Source: Siphlonurus alternatus (Eukaryota > Arthropoda > Insecta > Ephemeroptera > Siphlonuridae). Taken from it: a stretch of DNA of 64,000 bases. A program made the translations under genes and the position numbers. Of the stretch, positions 31,101-44,379 are shown in pieces. The stretch spans positions 32,433,969 to 32,497,968 of the forward strand of contig OX463778.1 in assembly GCA_949825025.1 (NCBI GenBank), in the 5' to 3' direction. The notes beneath the pieces were generated by a model. That model was not told the origin of the DNA, did not search any database, and saw only the letters and a program-made list of their open reading frames with translations. How positions within the stretch are numbered: position 1 is the first letter of the stretch; each line of letters opens with the position of its first letter.

Positions 31101-32060
31101 TGACTATCTGTCGCCGCTCGACATATATATAAATGCAGGTGTGGGCGGAGTAGAGGGAAAAAATTACATTCTTATAAAACAGGTTCTCATATCTTTGTAG
31201 CAATAAATTTACATAATATGTAAATATTGTAGGTATTATTATTGTTGTTGTTTCTTTTGTTATATTATAAAGGTTATATTTTATTATTATTATTATTATA
31301 TTATTATTACAAATTGCTTACTAACAAATTTACATACACAGCTTTCAGCATCTTAATTTTTTTTTAGTTATATTTATTTGCACTAGTTTTATTACTGTTT
31401 TTGTAAATTAATTAATACATTCTTAATTTAATTTTAAAAAATTATGACGCATAGAAGCTACACGATCATTAACTCCCTGTTCCACCTTATTTGCAATAAC
31501 CTTGTGTAGTATAATTTACTCAAGGTTATAAGTCCCAAATTACATAGAATTAACCGGTTTCTATATACGTAGCACGATATGGTGCTCGTGGATTATAATT
31601 TCTTCCTTATCCTAGTATACTGTTGTATTATTTTTAGTAATAAATCCATAATATATAAAAATGTTTAGTATTTCAATATTATAGTTTACTTTATTACTGA
31701 GAAATTCAAAAATAAGTTTTTTGGGAGAAAATATTTATTATTTTGATTTCCATGTATTTTTTTTTATTGTTAAATCATATTGTTGAGGAAATGACGTTGC
31801 TAGTTTACTATATAATAGAAATTGTCGTAGCAAGTATTATCTCGAGGCAGGTAGAATTTTTCATTGAAACGCCCATTTCCCACCTATATGTATAACTTGC
31901 AAGCGTATGATAGGGATAATTTTAATATTAATATGACTTCTAATGCACTTTTTGTACACTTTGATTCTTTCGTCAAAAATCAATCTTTTGATCTTTTGCT
32001 TTGTTCTTTATAGTACTGTTTTAGTATCACCTGCAAACTATTATGTTTTGTAATATGTGG
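28140..32060. other. AT-rich spacer
   Basis: This is the longest stretch without a recognised element. The 80-aa frame at 28739-28981 (+) and the 86-aa frame at 30943-31203 (-) have no domain. Slightly GC-richer patches lie at 29060-29220 and 29440-29630 with no exon structure. A (TTA)n run is at about 31280-31310. Confidence 0.45.
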
Positions 32061-32063
32061 GAA

Positions 32064-32251
<188 letters not shown>

Positions 32252-32459
32252 ATAAACTTATACACATAATATATTTTATTGATTTTATTTGGAAAATGAG
32301 AGTTTTTTTTTGTTTAATATTAAATAAATTTCAACTCTTCTTATTTTATTAATTTCCATCTTAATATAAAGTATATAACAATAAAATTTCACTTTCCACG
32401 TACTACTACAATTACTTTCTCTCAATAAAACATTTAACGTGTGCATCTTGTAAGTTTCT

Positions 32460-32745
32460 TTGTGATCTCCAGCAAAGGGGCGTGAGGACATGATCAGACT
32501 GAGGGTGGCGCCTCGGTGTCTCCTTGGCGCCTGACTGACACCCGAAGAGGTGAGTGCAGCAGGTTTTTATACCGGGGGGAGGAGCTGACTGCGAGGAGGA
32601 GATTCCCGCCAACTGGCGCTGCTACGCTCAGCTCGACTTACGTTCATTCACAGAAGAGAGGCGGCCCCGTCGGGAGAACCGCCACTCTTATACCTTTTAC
32701 ATTCGCGGCGCCACCGGTGAAGCAATCGCGGCTTTTTAAAGAAGT
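32460..32745. promoter_or_regulatory. CpG-rich island with promoter and splice signals
   Basis: It is sharply GC- and CpG-rich. On the minus strand there are two TATA-type sequences, GGTATAAGAG (about 32694-32685) and CCGGTATAAAAACC (about 32574-32561); the second has an arthropod-type initiator TCAGTC 35 bases downstream (A at 32536). A minus-strand donor AAC|GTAAGT begins at 32641. On the plus strand AAGAG|GTGAGTG at about 32549 is also a consensus donor. One or two first exons are plausible, including an upstream alternative 5' exon of the BTB gene 12 kb away. No coding sequence is recognised. Confidence 0.4.
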
Positions 32746-32749
32746 TTTT

Positions 32750-33706
32750 AATATGAAAACGATAGTAAAGCTTAAGCAAGCGTGTGTATTTTAAATTTTA
32801 TATCATGTAGCTTCATGGTATTTTTTTATAATAATTAAAATTGCTTACACTTGTAAAGTTTTTATTGACTTAAATGGTAAGAGGAAAAAAAAAAAAAAAC
32901 TTCACAGATACTTTTACTGCTTATAAATTTGCTAGCAGAAGATAAATAGTAAATGATTTTATATTTTTTTTTTTATGTTTGCTTGTATAAACTTACTCAG
33001 CAATGAATATAAAAATATTAAAATTACACAGAATTTTAAAACTACGATTCTAAAAATAATTCTAGTTCAAATTATTTCTTATAATATCAATTTAAAAAAA
33101 GTATTTAACTGAATTTTTACAACTACAAACTTAACTCTTACATATAATCACAGCGGTTAGTTTAGATATATATTGTGTATGACGTAACAAATATTAGTAT
33201 TTAGTTGTAGTGTATAGCAGTAATGTATTGATTAGAGTATAATATGCATGTATAGTGGTATAGTGTTTGATGGTCAGTTTGTAACACAGAGAGTGGGAGG
33301 TGGTGCATGAGTGTGATGAAGAGTGAGAGAGGGAAGGAGAGAGATTTAGGGAGGCGATCATCCATGAAGCTCGAATATCAATCACCGATTAACCAAGCCG
33401 ACAAAATGCCACCAGATTAAAGGGAGAATGAAGCGGAGAGAGTGAGAGAGGTGTGGATCCATGTAATACATGCATGCTTTGGTGTAACCACGGTACTAGC
33501 TTGCTGTACCAACGTATACTCTGTGTAGAGGTAAAGTACAACCGTATATATACAGTATACCCTTTCCCTATACTGCTCATACTCCTATACCTCTCTGTAC
33601 CTCTATGTACGTATACTGACGTTGTGTTTACAGTGCGCTAACAAATGTTGTTTGGCCTGTACGTTAGTGACACCTGTCTGCGCCATTACATCTACAAACC
33701 GCGGTG

Positions 33707-33708
<2 letters not shown>
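32750..33708. other. spacer
   Basis: No gene seen. 33280-33450 is purine-rich (GAGAGTGGGAGG, GAGAGAGG), and 33450-33640 has many GTATAC and TATGTAC repeats. Confidence 0.4.

Positions 33709-33793
<85 letters not shown>
33709..33793. repeat. (CT)n microsatellite
   Basis: About 42 uninterrupted CT units on the plus strand. Confidence 0.95.
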
Positions 33794-33796
<3 letters not shown>

Positions 33797-35829
33797 CATT
33801 TTTATTTGTACCTATATTTATAACAACATATAAAAATACTTTGACACAATCATTATTGTTACATCACATGATATATGTATATATAAAAAAAATCTGTTAT
33901 AAAAGTCACTATTTATAATGATTAATTGTTGTCATTCAAAACATGTCGCATAATTATTATTGTAATAATAATTATTCATATTGTACTATGTGGTTTCGTA
34001 TACAAGTATAAAAATTGTCTGTTTTTTGTTTATATATAAAAAAAATTAATAATTATCCAGGGTGTATATACTGTATACAGTATAAAAATAATAATCAATG
34101 TTAAATTATAACATTTGACTTGGATAAAAATGTATATATGAGAGAGATTGTTATAGAAAAACAGCCTAATTTGTTACAATACACCGAGGAGATTATAAGT
34201 ATAGTATTGTATGTATACATAAAGTAAATTTGGAATTATAAAAATATGTATCGTGTAGTATACATGCATAATTATAGCAGTGTAGCATGTACCGCCTGTA
34301 TTATAGTCAAATAAATTATCTATTTTATGAAAAATTAAAATATGAAAGTGATTGTTCTGTAATAATATAATATTGTCATCAATATTGTGTGTAAGAAATT
34401 AAAAGTTACAAAAATTGTGTTAAATTTCATGGGACAGAATAAAATTACTGTAATATCTTTTTATATGGACTTAATAATTGTGCTAGACAAGTTGCCTAAC
34501 TTTATTCTTGCAGGCGCCCAAAATAACGTGATCGTCATAATGCTCTAATAAATATAATTGTGTTTAATTTTAATTAATTCATTTTTTTAAAACCTTTTTT
34601 GGTAGATAATGGTAAAAGCCTGTTGGCTTACCTCAAATTGTGTTATGTTCATGTACAGTACTTTATGTATCATGTAAAGAGATGAAATAAAACCTATCTT
34701 GAACAAAAATCAACATTTTTAACTTTATATAGGTTCTTTCTTTTATCGAAATCTGACCAGTATAGTACGCTATAGATATATTATATAACATAAGTTTTTA
34801 GATAAATTAATATTAATAATTTTTACAAGAAATTTTCTGACGTGGAATTACTTCTATACCAAGAATATTTTTATGTAACAGCAAATATGAGAATTATTTA
34901 TTTACAAAGGTAATTTAATGTCAACACCTATCTTTCGTTCTTTCTCAATATCAATATATTTTTTATAATATCACATGCTATTTCGTCACTATCATATATG
35001 ATGTGTAATATTGTATGTCTACAATTTATGAGAATTTATTATTTAATATTTTTTTCTATGAGCTATTTGTTTTAGATGTATCATTCTAGTATTTCTAATA
35101 TATTATACATTTCAAAAATATAATATCCATATTCTTATGAACTCTTAAAAGAGAGTATAATTTTGAATGTCATAGTATTCGTGAGTTCTCTTTATACATA
35201 ATATAGACTATGTAAACTTCACGCCTGTGTATAAAATACGTAGAAGTAATTTTGAGAAAAGTTGACATCGAGAATCGAACTCAACTCCTTCGTCATATAT
35301 ATTTTTTTCCAGATAACTTACTGTTTTTTAATATCTTTTTAGATCATCCCGCAAACTTAATATAAATCAGCTGAGACACTTCTTATATTCAAAAAGTTAA
35401 GGTGAAATTACTTTGGAAGACTTTTTCATTATAAATTACAACTTTATATATATTTTTAAAAAAAAAAAAACTTTTTTTTTTATCTCAGTTTTGCTGTAGT
35501 CTCGAATCTCTTTTATTTTAATAGCTAAAGTTGTAGCTGAGTATAAATCTTTTATATCTTTAATTTTATGCTTTTTTAGTTATTTATACGACGCCATTTG
35601 CCAAGCGTAACTTTGATATTTTTTATTTCATAACTTTTTTTTTTATTATTTTTATTCAGCGACTAATTTTTACTGGACTGATCGGCTCCTAACTTTCAAC
35701 TCTTTCCATATATATTATATTTATTTATTTTTTTTTGTTACACTTTTATATTTTCTTTGCCGTATTGAATTTTCTACTCTACATAAAAATAACAAAATAT
35801 ATATTATTTTATATTGATATTTTCTTGTT
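33794..35829. other. AT-rich spacer
   Basis: No gene seen. A perfect palindrome TATACTGTATACAGTATA lies at about 34066-34083. A minus-strand stretch GAGTTCGATTCTCG near 35270 resembles a tRNA B box, but no tRNA fold accompanies it. Confidence 0.4.
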
Positions 35830-36050
35830 CTCTTGGATGCACGGCTGTTTCCGTGGCGTGGTTGTTTTCTTTGCTCCTCTTCGTCTCTCCTCTCTCTCTC
35901 GGTTCCATCTCCTCATCCCAGCTGTCTCCACTCACCACACCCCCTTCGTGTGCCCCCCTACCCCCATATTTCTCCTCCACCACCACCCCTATATTCCCCT
36001 CCCCCGCTAACACCCGCCAGCCCGCCCGCCCGCCGCCGCCGCTCTAACTC
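35830..36050. other. C-rich low-complexity island
   Basis: It is strongly pyrimidine-rich on the plus strand and ends in CCCGCCCGCCCGCCGCC (about 36020-36036), a candidate i-motif or, on the minus strand, G-quadruplex. Several overlapping open frames exist in three readings, all Pro/Ser-rich by composition, and none is convincing. It may be promoter-proximal. Confidence 0.4.
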
Positions 36051-36499
36051 TATAACCTACAAACGGGCTTTATATTTATATTTTATTACTTGGTATTATA
36101 TATATGTCTAGAACTCGTTAAAGTGGCTCCGTCCATTTTCAACTACAAGGGGTGCAGTAAGTGCAAAAGATATAATATATATATATATATAATAATATCA
36201 GTATAGTACTTGAATTATTATTATAATATTAAAAAAGTTTTAAATTTTATAATATATTTTTTTAATATAAATTTTATATTATATATATATTAAATTTGAA
36301 ATATAAAGACTTGGGAAAAAAAAGTTGTCTGTATTATTATAATATGAGATAAGAATAAATTAGAATTTTGATTTCCTTTTTTTTCTTCTCCTGCTGGTGC
36401 TTGTCGACGAAATTCTCCCCTAACATCATAGCATGCAGCTAATAGAAAATAACATAAGGCTCATTTTAGTATTCTACAACGTGAGATTAAAGCAGTATA

Positions 36500-36770
36500 G
36501 TTTGAAAACATTGTTTGTGGCACGTTTCCCAATAACCCATGCTGACACTTGACGTCTTCATGGTTTACACCTGTAGTTTATTACATAATCGGTGTCATCG
36601 TATATTCTTGCTGCTGCAGAGTCGCGTGTCTCTTCAACAAGGACTTCAGTATGGGAGAACGACAAATTGGTCTCCACTCCCGCCTACTTCGGCACTTATC
36701 GTAAACTTGGCTCTCCTTCTAAGTCTAAATCATCTTAACGCTTGGATATCTCACTTGAAATCGGAATAGA
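36500..36770 (+). other. moderate-GC stretch with acceptor-like site
   Basis: TTCTTGCTGCTGCAG (about 36605-36619) looks like a splice acceptor, and the next ~110 bases are less AT-rich and open in two frames. No protein family is recognised and no donor pairs with it clearly. Confidence 0.2.
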
Positions 36771-38748
36771 GTTATAACATCAAAAATCTTTAATATTTAG
36801 CATTAAATTCTATCATGAATATTCTTTTATAAATATTTCTGCCCTAATTTATTTTCTTAAAGTTTTTTTTAATGTTTTACTAGAAAAGGTATAATAAAGT
36901 ATTTCTATATTTTAAGAATTGGCAATGCTCATTTGGATGCAAACATACTTTGTTTCTATTTCAACAAAAACATTTGTTTGAAAATGGATGTGATCATAGA
37001 CTAAAATAAAATTTCCAGATGTTAATTTTTTATGAAAGCTTTTAATATGCTTTTCAAGGATGAGTCGTTTGTTGTTTATTCATTCTCTCTTTATAGATCT
37101 GAATTTAATTTTTGCGTCTTTCAAGCAGACACATTTTCAATTCAGAATAAATACTAGACAGTTATACGCGTAGAATTTATAACTTAAGTTATAAACATAA
37201 AAAATTATCACAATTTTATATAGTCTGCAGTACCAAAACATATATTATGGTTTGAATCATTAGAGTTATTCAGCAACACTGATATAGTTTTTGTTTCTAA
37301 AATATTTGATATCCTAGGTCATGTCCGTTGACACGCAATGTTTGGTATATGTATCATACAAGTTTTGGTGTGCAGACATTAATTGTTGTGTCTAATCTCC
37401 AGTGTCGTGAAAGACATACTCATGCAAATTCAAAATTCAAAATTATGATGTTATTACATTATTTGTGTACCAGTATACACTCATGTTTAGCTATAACATT
37501 TTGCCTGGAGGTTATAGGCTTCAACTTGTTCAGCATCAAAACATACTTTCTACCACATTACCACCACGTAAAAGAAACTAACGTGCATGGCTAATGTGGC
37601 TACACCTGGTGGTACATTCTAACAATGTAATGCACTATGCCACCTCTTATTTGTAACCACCTCCAAAAGTTTTGTGCAAGGACAAAATCCTTTTATGAAA
37701 ATTAATTTAATTTATGAAAATAAGGTTTACAATTCTATTGTCTTGGTCCTTAAGTTCTTCCTTACAAATATTCCTTCACACAAGACTATATTAAGCCACA
37801 TGCTTATTAAGTTTATTCTGTTATCACTTAGAGGAGCATTCATATTACTTAGTATACTTTCATGGTCCGTTATATTATAACAGCAGCACTGATGCTTCTA
37901 TATACTGCTGCTGTTTAGTAGGCTTTATTTACTTAGGAGTATAATTAGCAAGCGGCCAAGTAAATACATACATATAACTACTGTGTATATGGTTGTTGGT
38001 GGTACCACTTGCTCGTAACCCTCCCCCTCTCCCCCTTCCTCCTATATTCCCTTCATCATCTCTACGCGTAAAACAAGCATATATAGAAACGAGGGGTGAG
38101 GTATGCAGTCACGGGTATGTAGCTGAAATAATGTATGAAACTATACCAGTACAAGTACTTAGCTTTATAATTAGCTAATTAAGAAAAAAAAATATTTCTA
38201 TATATTATGTTATTTGATCTTTGTAGCGTTTCAAATGAAATATATCATATAAAAGATTCTTTTTTATGTATATATTAAAATATATATTATACAATCTCGT
38301 ATAGAAATGAAGTTGTTTGATGACTTTCTGACAAGTTCTTTTTTATATAAAATATTATATTTTTTAATAAATTCCACCCTAAATATTATTTGATTAAGGT
38401 AAAGATTTTTTTTTCTTTAGATTTTGTTTTATGGCTAAATTTGAATAATACAATTCAGAGTTTACGAGTTGCACCCTTCGCGCCTGTACGTCACGCAACC
38501 GGTTGAACACGTGGGGAAGAATGTTTGCCAGCATTCTAGGATGTGGTCGATTTGTAGTGAAAGTAGCGGATTTTAAGTTTTTCTGTTCAACCAATATCTT
38601 GACAATGCTTGTAAATTACACCATCTTGAAAAGTTTTTAAAACATAGATACACTCTCAAAGAAAGATAATATCTTATAAATTAAGTTTCTAAATAAACTG
38701 TGATGCAATTTGTATTTCCTTAAATGATGCATGATATAAGATGTAAAA
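36771..38748. other. AT-rich spacer
   Basis: No gene is supported. Frames at 37328-37594, 37674-37880 and 38394-38594 have no recognised domain. 37870-37915 has repeated AGCAGCAC/TGCTGCTG. Confidence 0.4.
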
Positions 38749-38774
38749 CAGAGACTTTTACGTAAAAGTCTCTG
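38749..38774. other. perfect 26-bp palindrome
   Basis: The half-site CAGAGACTTTTAC is followed immediately by its exact reverse complement GTAAAAGTCTCTG with no spacer. The flanks are not complementary, so the boundaries are sharp. It could be a dimeric binding site, a small hairpin or a repair product. Confidence 0.9.
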
Positions 38775-39413
38775 ATGTAAACACTTTGATAAGCAGCGTT
38801 GTTTAAATAACCTACAATTTATATGCAACACCATGAGAATTGCAATTTTTGAAATTAAAGACCCAAAAACACCCAAACGTTTTGTATTATTATATTTTAG
38901 CTATTTAAAAAAAATCATTTCTGAATTATATTAATTGCATGTTAAATATATATGTAATTTAAATTTAAATATTATACATGATAGAATTAAAAGTCATGTG
39001 TATTCTGAAAATATGGACGAGACACTTTTAAGCTTACTAGACGGGTTGAAAATGAATAATGATTAATTGCACTTATACAGTACGAATTATACAAGTTATT
39101 ATGTTAAATTTTAATTTGCCGTACAAAATCAATTTATAGTCCATTTAATAACAGTGTATTTTATTTATACAACATAGATTTAAAGTAGTTATAAATAGAA
39201 TATAAATCAGTAACAGTGCTAAATCTAAAATCTTTTTAGCTATGGATTTTTTGTATATATATATATATATATATATATATGAATTGATTTTATATACTTA
39301 AGATTTGAAAGCATATAATTATGTCCTAATCTAAACATTATATCCTATATTGGGTATATTTCAGAGGGTGAATTGAACCTCCCCAAACGTCCCTAGAGAC
39401 AGAATGATTTTGA

Positions 39414-39464
39414 TGACGTCATAGCTAGTCCAGTGTCTGGCATATAGCTGCTCTGATTGAGTCA
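39414..39464. promoter_or_regulatory. CRE-type and AP-1-type sites
   Basis: ATGACGTCAT (TGACGTCA at 39414-39421) is a full palindromic site for CREB/ATF-type bZIP dimers. TGAGTCA at 39458-39464 matches the AP-1 site. Both lie in a GC-richer stretch (39380-39480) that runs into pyrimidine tracts and a C3-tract cluster. Regulatory function is inference. Confidence 0.35.
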
Positions 39465-39522
39465 GAGGCAACACAGCGCTTGCTCTCGCTCTCTCTCTCT
39501 TTCTCCTTCCTTCTACCCCTAA

Positions 39523-39545
39523 CCCACCCACCCACCCACCCACCC
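39523..39545 (-). other. six-tract G-quadruplex / i-motif
   Basis: Six CCC tracts separated by single A bases on the plus strand give six GGG tracts with one-base T loops on the minus strand. This should form a very stable parallel quadruplex with two spare tracts. Confidence 0.85.
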
Positions 39546-42500
39546 TCTACCGCCTCACGCTCATGAATATTTCTCTGTGGATTGTAAAGTTGTGAATTAT
39601 TTGTTTAAGGTATGCAAAATTTACACTGTAATTTGAATAGAGACTCTGGATAATCAATCCGTTTTGTAAATAATGTAATTGTGTCGGGCAGCAAAAGCAG
39701 TTCTATATATATATACATATTTATATATTATATACATATACTATGGAGAAAGTTAGTAGCTATATAATATGTAATAGGGCAAGTATAAGGCAACGGCATC
39801 AGGCCAAGCGTTTTACTGAGATAGAGAGTGAGAGAGAAAATAAAATAATAAGGCTGCTAAAACTCAAAGTTCAAATCCTACTGAGGCTGAATATATACAT
39901 ATATATTATATACATAATATATATATATATACAAACTATGTTATAGCATGGGGTAGTAGGCAGAGGCAAGGCAAGAGCCAGCAAGCAAGCCCAGCCAGCC
40001 CTTTCCTCCCCCCCCCCCCTCTACTACTATACTACCGTGCTATACCGTTCTTATATGAAAATGATAAATTATAAATTCTCATTTAAAATTGCATCTTCTC
40101 TGTTTCAAATGCACAGAGATATATTGTATAAAATATTTATAATTTGATTTACTAAAAGACAAGACTTCTTGAATTATTTGTGTTGTGTATATGTATACAT
40201 ATTATATTCAAATCTATTCCCTATCTCAAAAGTTGTACTGAAAATTTACAAAATGTAGGAAATGAATTAGAACGTAAATTTATAATATTTTTTTTTGTTC
40301 TAAAAGAAATAACGCTTGTTCCGGAAATTTTTATAAATGGTATGTAGAATTAGCATAACGATATCACTTGTTAAATTAGGATATAATTCTATATTTTGAA
40401 AATGGTATAATGGTTTCCCTCACTTATCAAGGTTCTGTCGCACACTAAAATTTAAAATAGTATTTTCCTTATCTTAAATTGTTTCTTGCAAGTCAGTTTT
40501 TATACGCTTAATAGTTTCCTTTTAAAAAGACACTTAAAATCCTTTAAAATTTTGCGGGGGGTATTTAATTTATTTTTTTTCCCTTTTACTTTTAATATTA
40601 AGATTCATTATATAAAATTATCAAGGTATAAAATTTTAAATTAATGTTTCATACTAGCTGCATTTCATGTGCATAGTGACAGTTAAATACGGAAAATTTA
40701 AAATATGCTAATACTCGAGAGCAAAAAGACAGCAAAATCAATTGTAACATTTTGATAATTTATAAATCTATTATTTTTAAACTTGATAAAAACCTAACAT
40801 TCCCAATTATACCTATAATAATTATAACATTTCAAAGTATTTGAAACTTCTAATTGTTATTAAAAATATTTTGCATTACAAAGATTGCATCACATTCTAT
40901 GTTATAGTACTTTTGTCCAACCTGCTTCGCTGCAAGGAATTGAACAAGTAAAATGTTATTGCAGCAATATAAATGTTATTCGACCTTTGCGTGCCAAGTA
41001 TTATACCGACTGCAACAAGTTTTTATTTAAGTATAACAATAACTGACAAGACCTAGTGCAAAAATTGCAGCGTGGAATGAAATTTTAGTTATAATATAGT
41101 ATATCTCAATATCGAATTAACTAAATATAATTTTCTCCATGTTATAACAATATAATTAGTACTGAAATTGTTTAAATTTTACATTTTATCAAGTAAAACT
41201 TTCAAGCATTGAGTTGTGACTAAAATATATTAAAACAGGCTGGCTGGTAGGTAGGAGGGAAGGAGTTTAAAGTAGGGTGGAGAATTATATAAACAGCAGT
41301 AGAGAATGAAATAAATTTATAGCAACTAATTATTAATGCTATATAGTATTATTGATCTTTTAGTTTAAGGAGGAAATTGTGCGAAGAAACATTTTAAGGT
41401 AGAATAAGGGCACATATTATAATAATAATATATAGTTTTCTATAAGGTAAGAAAGCAGGATGGAAAATCGACTATATAGTGTTTCTATAACATAGGGTGG
41501 TATCTACGAAGGCGTCGGTAGTGGTTGGTGTGTAGGTATTAAAATGTAGAGACAGCGTTGGCAACTGCTCTAACTGTGTAAGATATAAGGGGTTGAAATT
41601 AGTTTTGTATAGCATAGAAGGGGAAATTTAATCTTTTAGCTTTATACTAAAGTGTAGGGATTGAGTAGTGGGTAGGGTAGGTAGAAAGAGGAGGAGGAGG
41701 TTGAAGGAGGTATAGAAGAGGGAGTAAAGGGGGTACCAACAGCAAGCAGGAGGAGCAGGTAATTGGGTTAAGACGAGGAGAGAAAGAGAAGAAAATTTTG
41801 GCAACCTATTCTCTGTCTATACTTGTGCCTTCTCTTTCTCTTCTCTCATGCTATATAACACAACTATATAGCAGAGAGAATTGCACTAGCCATCAAATTA
41901 GTCACTAATGAAATTCAATAACATCTAAAGCTCTCAACTGACGAGAATAATAAGGGTTCCTTCCTCTTGCTGGTAGTAGTCTATCTACGTAGTTGTTGGT
42001 ACCTTCCACTATCTAACATACGTTGTTGAGTCATTCCTCTCATCACAACGCGCGCTACTTGCAGCTGCTATATTCTATAAATATAAAATAATAATAACCA
42101 CCACATATTATATTATTTTATACACCCTCACTTTTTTGTCATAACACCCCACCCTTCCTCCTCTAACATATATATTTAATCCAATGTTACAGCCTATTGA
42201 AATTTTTTATTGATTCGTTAAACTTATAGCATATTAAATACTATATACACGCATGTGTGTGTATATTTTTTTTTATATAAAAAAAAATTAAAAATATAAT
42301 TATATATTTCAGTAACATTTTTTTTTAGAATAATAAATTATATTAATGTATAAAATACGTTAATTAATTTATTTTCATGTTAATGAAAGGAATTATACAT
42401 TTTTATAAAAACACATACAAAAAAAGAGAGAAATATTAAAAATGTTCAGCTTATTATTATAACATAGCTCACAGTCAGCTATATACTGCAGTACAGTTTT

Positions 42501-43906
42501 TTAAATTAAAAATATTTTCCTTGTTTAACGTTAAATTTTAATTTAATTTTATACATGGTATTATCTACATAATATATAAATTATATTAATTAATTCAATT
42601 AATAATTTCATATAATATTTTGAAGAAAATATTTGGCTAAAATTTAGTTCCAAGAAATTTAATACCTAGTTTAATTACAAGAGATATTAAAGAGATGCAG
42701 ATTTACAATTTTGACAGGTGTAAAAAGAACACCCAGTGTATATGTATAATAGCAATTTATAAAAATTTCAGTTCTCCACGACTCCATTCATAGGCTGCGT
42801 GACAACACCCACTAAAATGCTGTTCCGAGGTGTGCATTTTCAATATTTCTAACTAATTGCTTTGGATATAACAAAAGGTGTGCTTCTTTTAATCATTAAA
42901 TAATACTTCAAAATTAACCCACAATATTACTTCAAGAGCTATAGATTTTTCTGCAGTATTTTCACTGTGAAAATTAATTATAAACCAATATTTAAATAAG
43001 TAATTGAGAAAAATATATTAAAATTTAACTACTGTATCAAAAAGAATTCCCTATAAAAATATTGCGTCATTAATTTCACAATAATTCTTTTAATTAAAAA
43101 GAAGATAAAATTTGTAAATAATCGCACAAACCTGTTTTAAAATATTATACCAATTTAATACTACACACATTTCATCAAAACCAATAAAATTTATATTATT
43201 ACATATATATGGTAAAAGTTTTACATATTTTTCATACCAAACATGACAGCTGGTGTCAAATTAATGATTAAAGTATTTAAAAATTATGATCGATTACATT
43301 TTCGTCGATGATTGAAGTTACGGTTAATTCATATTGTCAGATAATATCACACCCTCTTGTGCGGTAAAAGTAGTCGCATTTGACTGTCGTAGTTAAAAGG
43401 GTCTGTGAAAGATCTTTGCGGCTCAAAAGAGGATTTCAACCATCATCCTTACAAATAACGTACCTGTAACGTTGAGAAATGGCCTTTGATATTTTAGCGT
43501 TAGGAAAAAATTCTAGAACAAAAAACTTTTTCATGTTATAAATATATATATATTTATAAATTTTTATATTTGTTCTCTTTCCTTTTTTTATTATATAAAA
43601 AATATATGAGCGTATGTGACTGCTGAAACCTCATCTATAAATCAATAGAATATACATTATTTATTTATTCAACTTTTTTTTTTAACATTTTTATATTTTA
43701 TATATATTTATATATTATATATATTTTTTTACTTCGTTTCGTTTCACACCCCCATCATATTACATGTACATATTATATAAATAAATAATTCCATATATAT
43801 TTATATATATATTTTTTAGCTTTTGAAGGTTTACAAATATATTTATTTGATACAAAATTGAACCTTACGTTATAAGAATTGATGGTTTATGTTAGGGTGT
43901 TATAGT
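39546..43906. other. AT-rich spacer upstream of the BTB gene
   Basis: No gene is supported. 41220-41790 is G-rich on the plus strand (many AGGTAGG, GGAGGAGG runs). GAGAGAAAGAGAAG near 41779 and CTTCTCTTTCTCTTCTC near 41829 are inverted copies. The 67-aa frame at 39743-39946 has no domain. Confidence 0.4.
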
Positions 43907-43929
43907 AAAAAAAAAAAAAAAAAAAAAAA
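43907..43929. repeat. A23 homopolymer
   Basis: Twenty-three A residues directly before the CpG island. Poly(dA) tracts resist nucleosomes and are common at promoters. A retroposon tail is unlikely because no target duplication or element body precedes it. Confidence 0.9.
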
Positions 43930-44135
43930 GTCTGTTGGTAGAGGGGGAAAAGATGGGAGGGGGCGGAGAGCGCGGAACAAGCGGCGCGGCGCTCGGCTGG
44001 CGGTCTGACGGCGGCGGCATGGGCACCAGCAGACGAGCGCAACGCGTGCTACCAGCAACACCTAAAGCAGCCGCTTCTCCGTCGCCGCTTCTCATCGTTC
44101 ATCACGCTCGCGATCTCTCACCACGAGTTTTTATT
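43930..44135 (+). promoter_or_regulatory. CpG island, probable promoter/5' UTR of the bab-like gene
   Basis: A GC- and CpG-dense block (GCGGCGCGGCGCTCGG, GACGGCGGCGGCATGG) lies 250-450 bases upstream of the BTB start codon, in sharp contrast to the AT-rich surroundings. It probably holds the start site and 5' leader. A 77-aa frame runs through it (43935-44168), so an upstream ORF in the leader is possible. No TATA box is obvious, as is common at developmental regulator promoters. The transcription start itself is not determined. Confidence 0.5.
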
Positions 44136-44379
44136 TATCTCATTGTTGTATTAAGTGTACCTTTATAATATCTGTGTGTCATTGTCATAACCCTATTAAT
44201 AACTTTATTGTTGTGCTATATACCAATATAATATATATAAACAAAAACAATTATGTGTATTGACTCTTGTTTTGTACTTTCGATTGTTTCAGATATAATA
44301 GACTGAAAATGAAAGTATAGAAAAATTGTGATTATTGTTAAGTGTTTAAAGTGAACAAACAAAAATATAAACATCAAAA

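Noticed and set aside
35268..35290. Possible tRNA on the minus strand (GAGTTCGATTCTCG)
   Set aside because: Only a B-box-like string is present; acceptor and anticodon stems cannot be built around it.
43907..43929. Retrogene signature (poly-A next to an intronless BTB frame)
   Set aside because: The A-tract is upstream of the gene on the coding strand, and the exon ends in a consensus splice donor, so this is an ordinary exon rather than a retrocopy.
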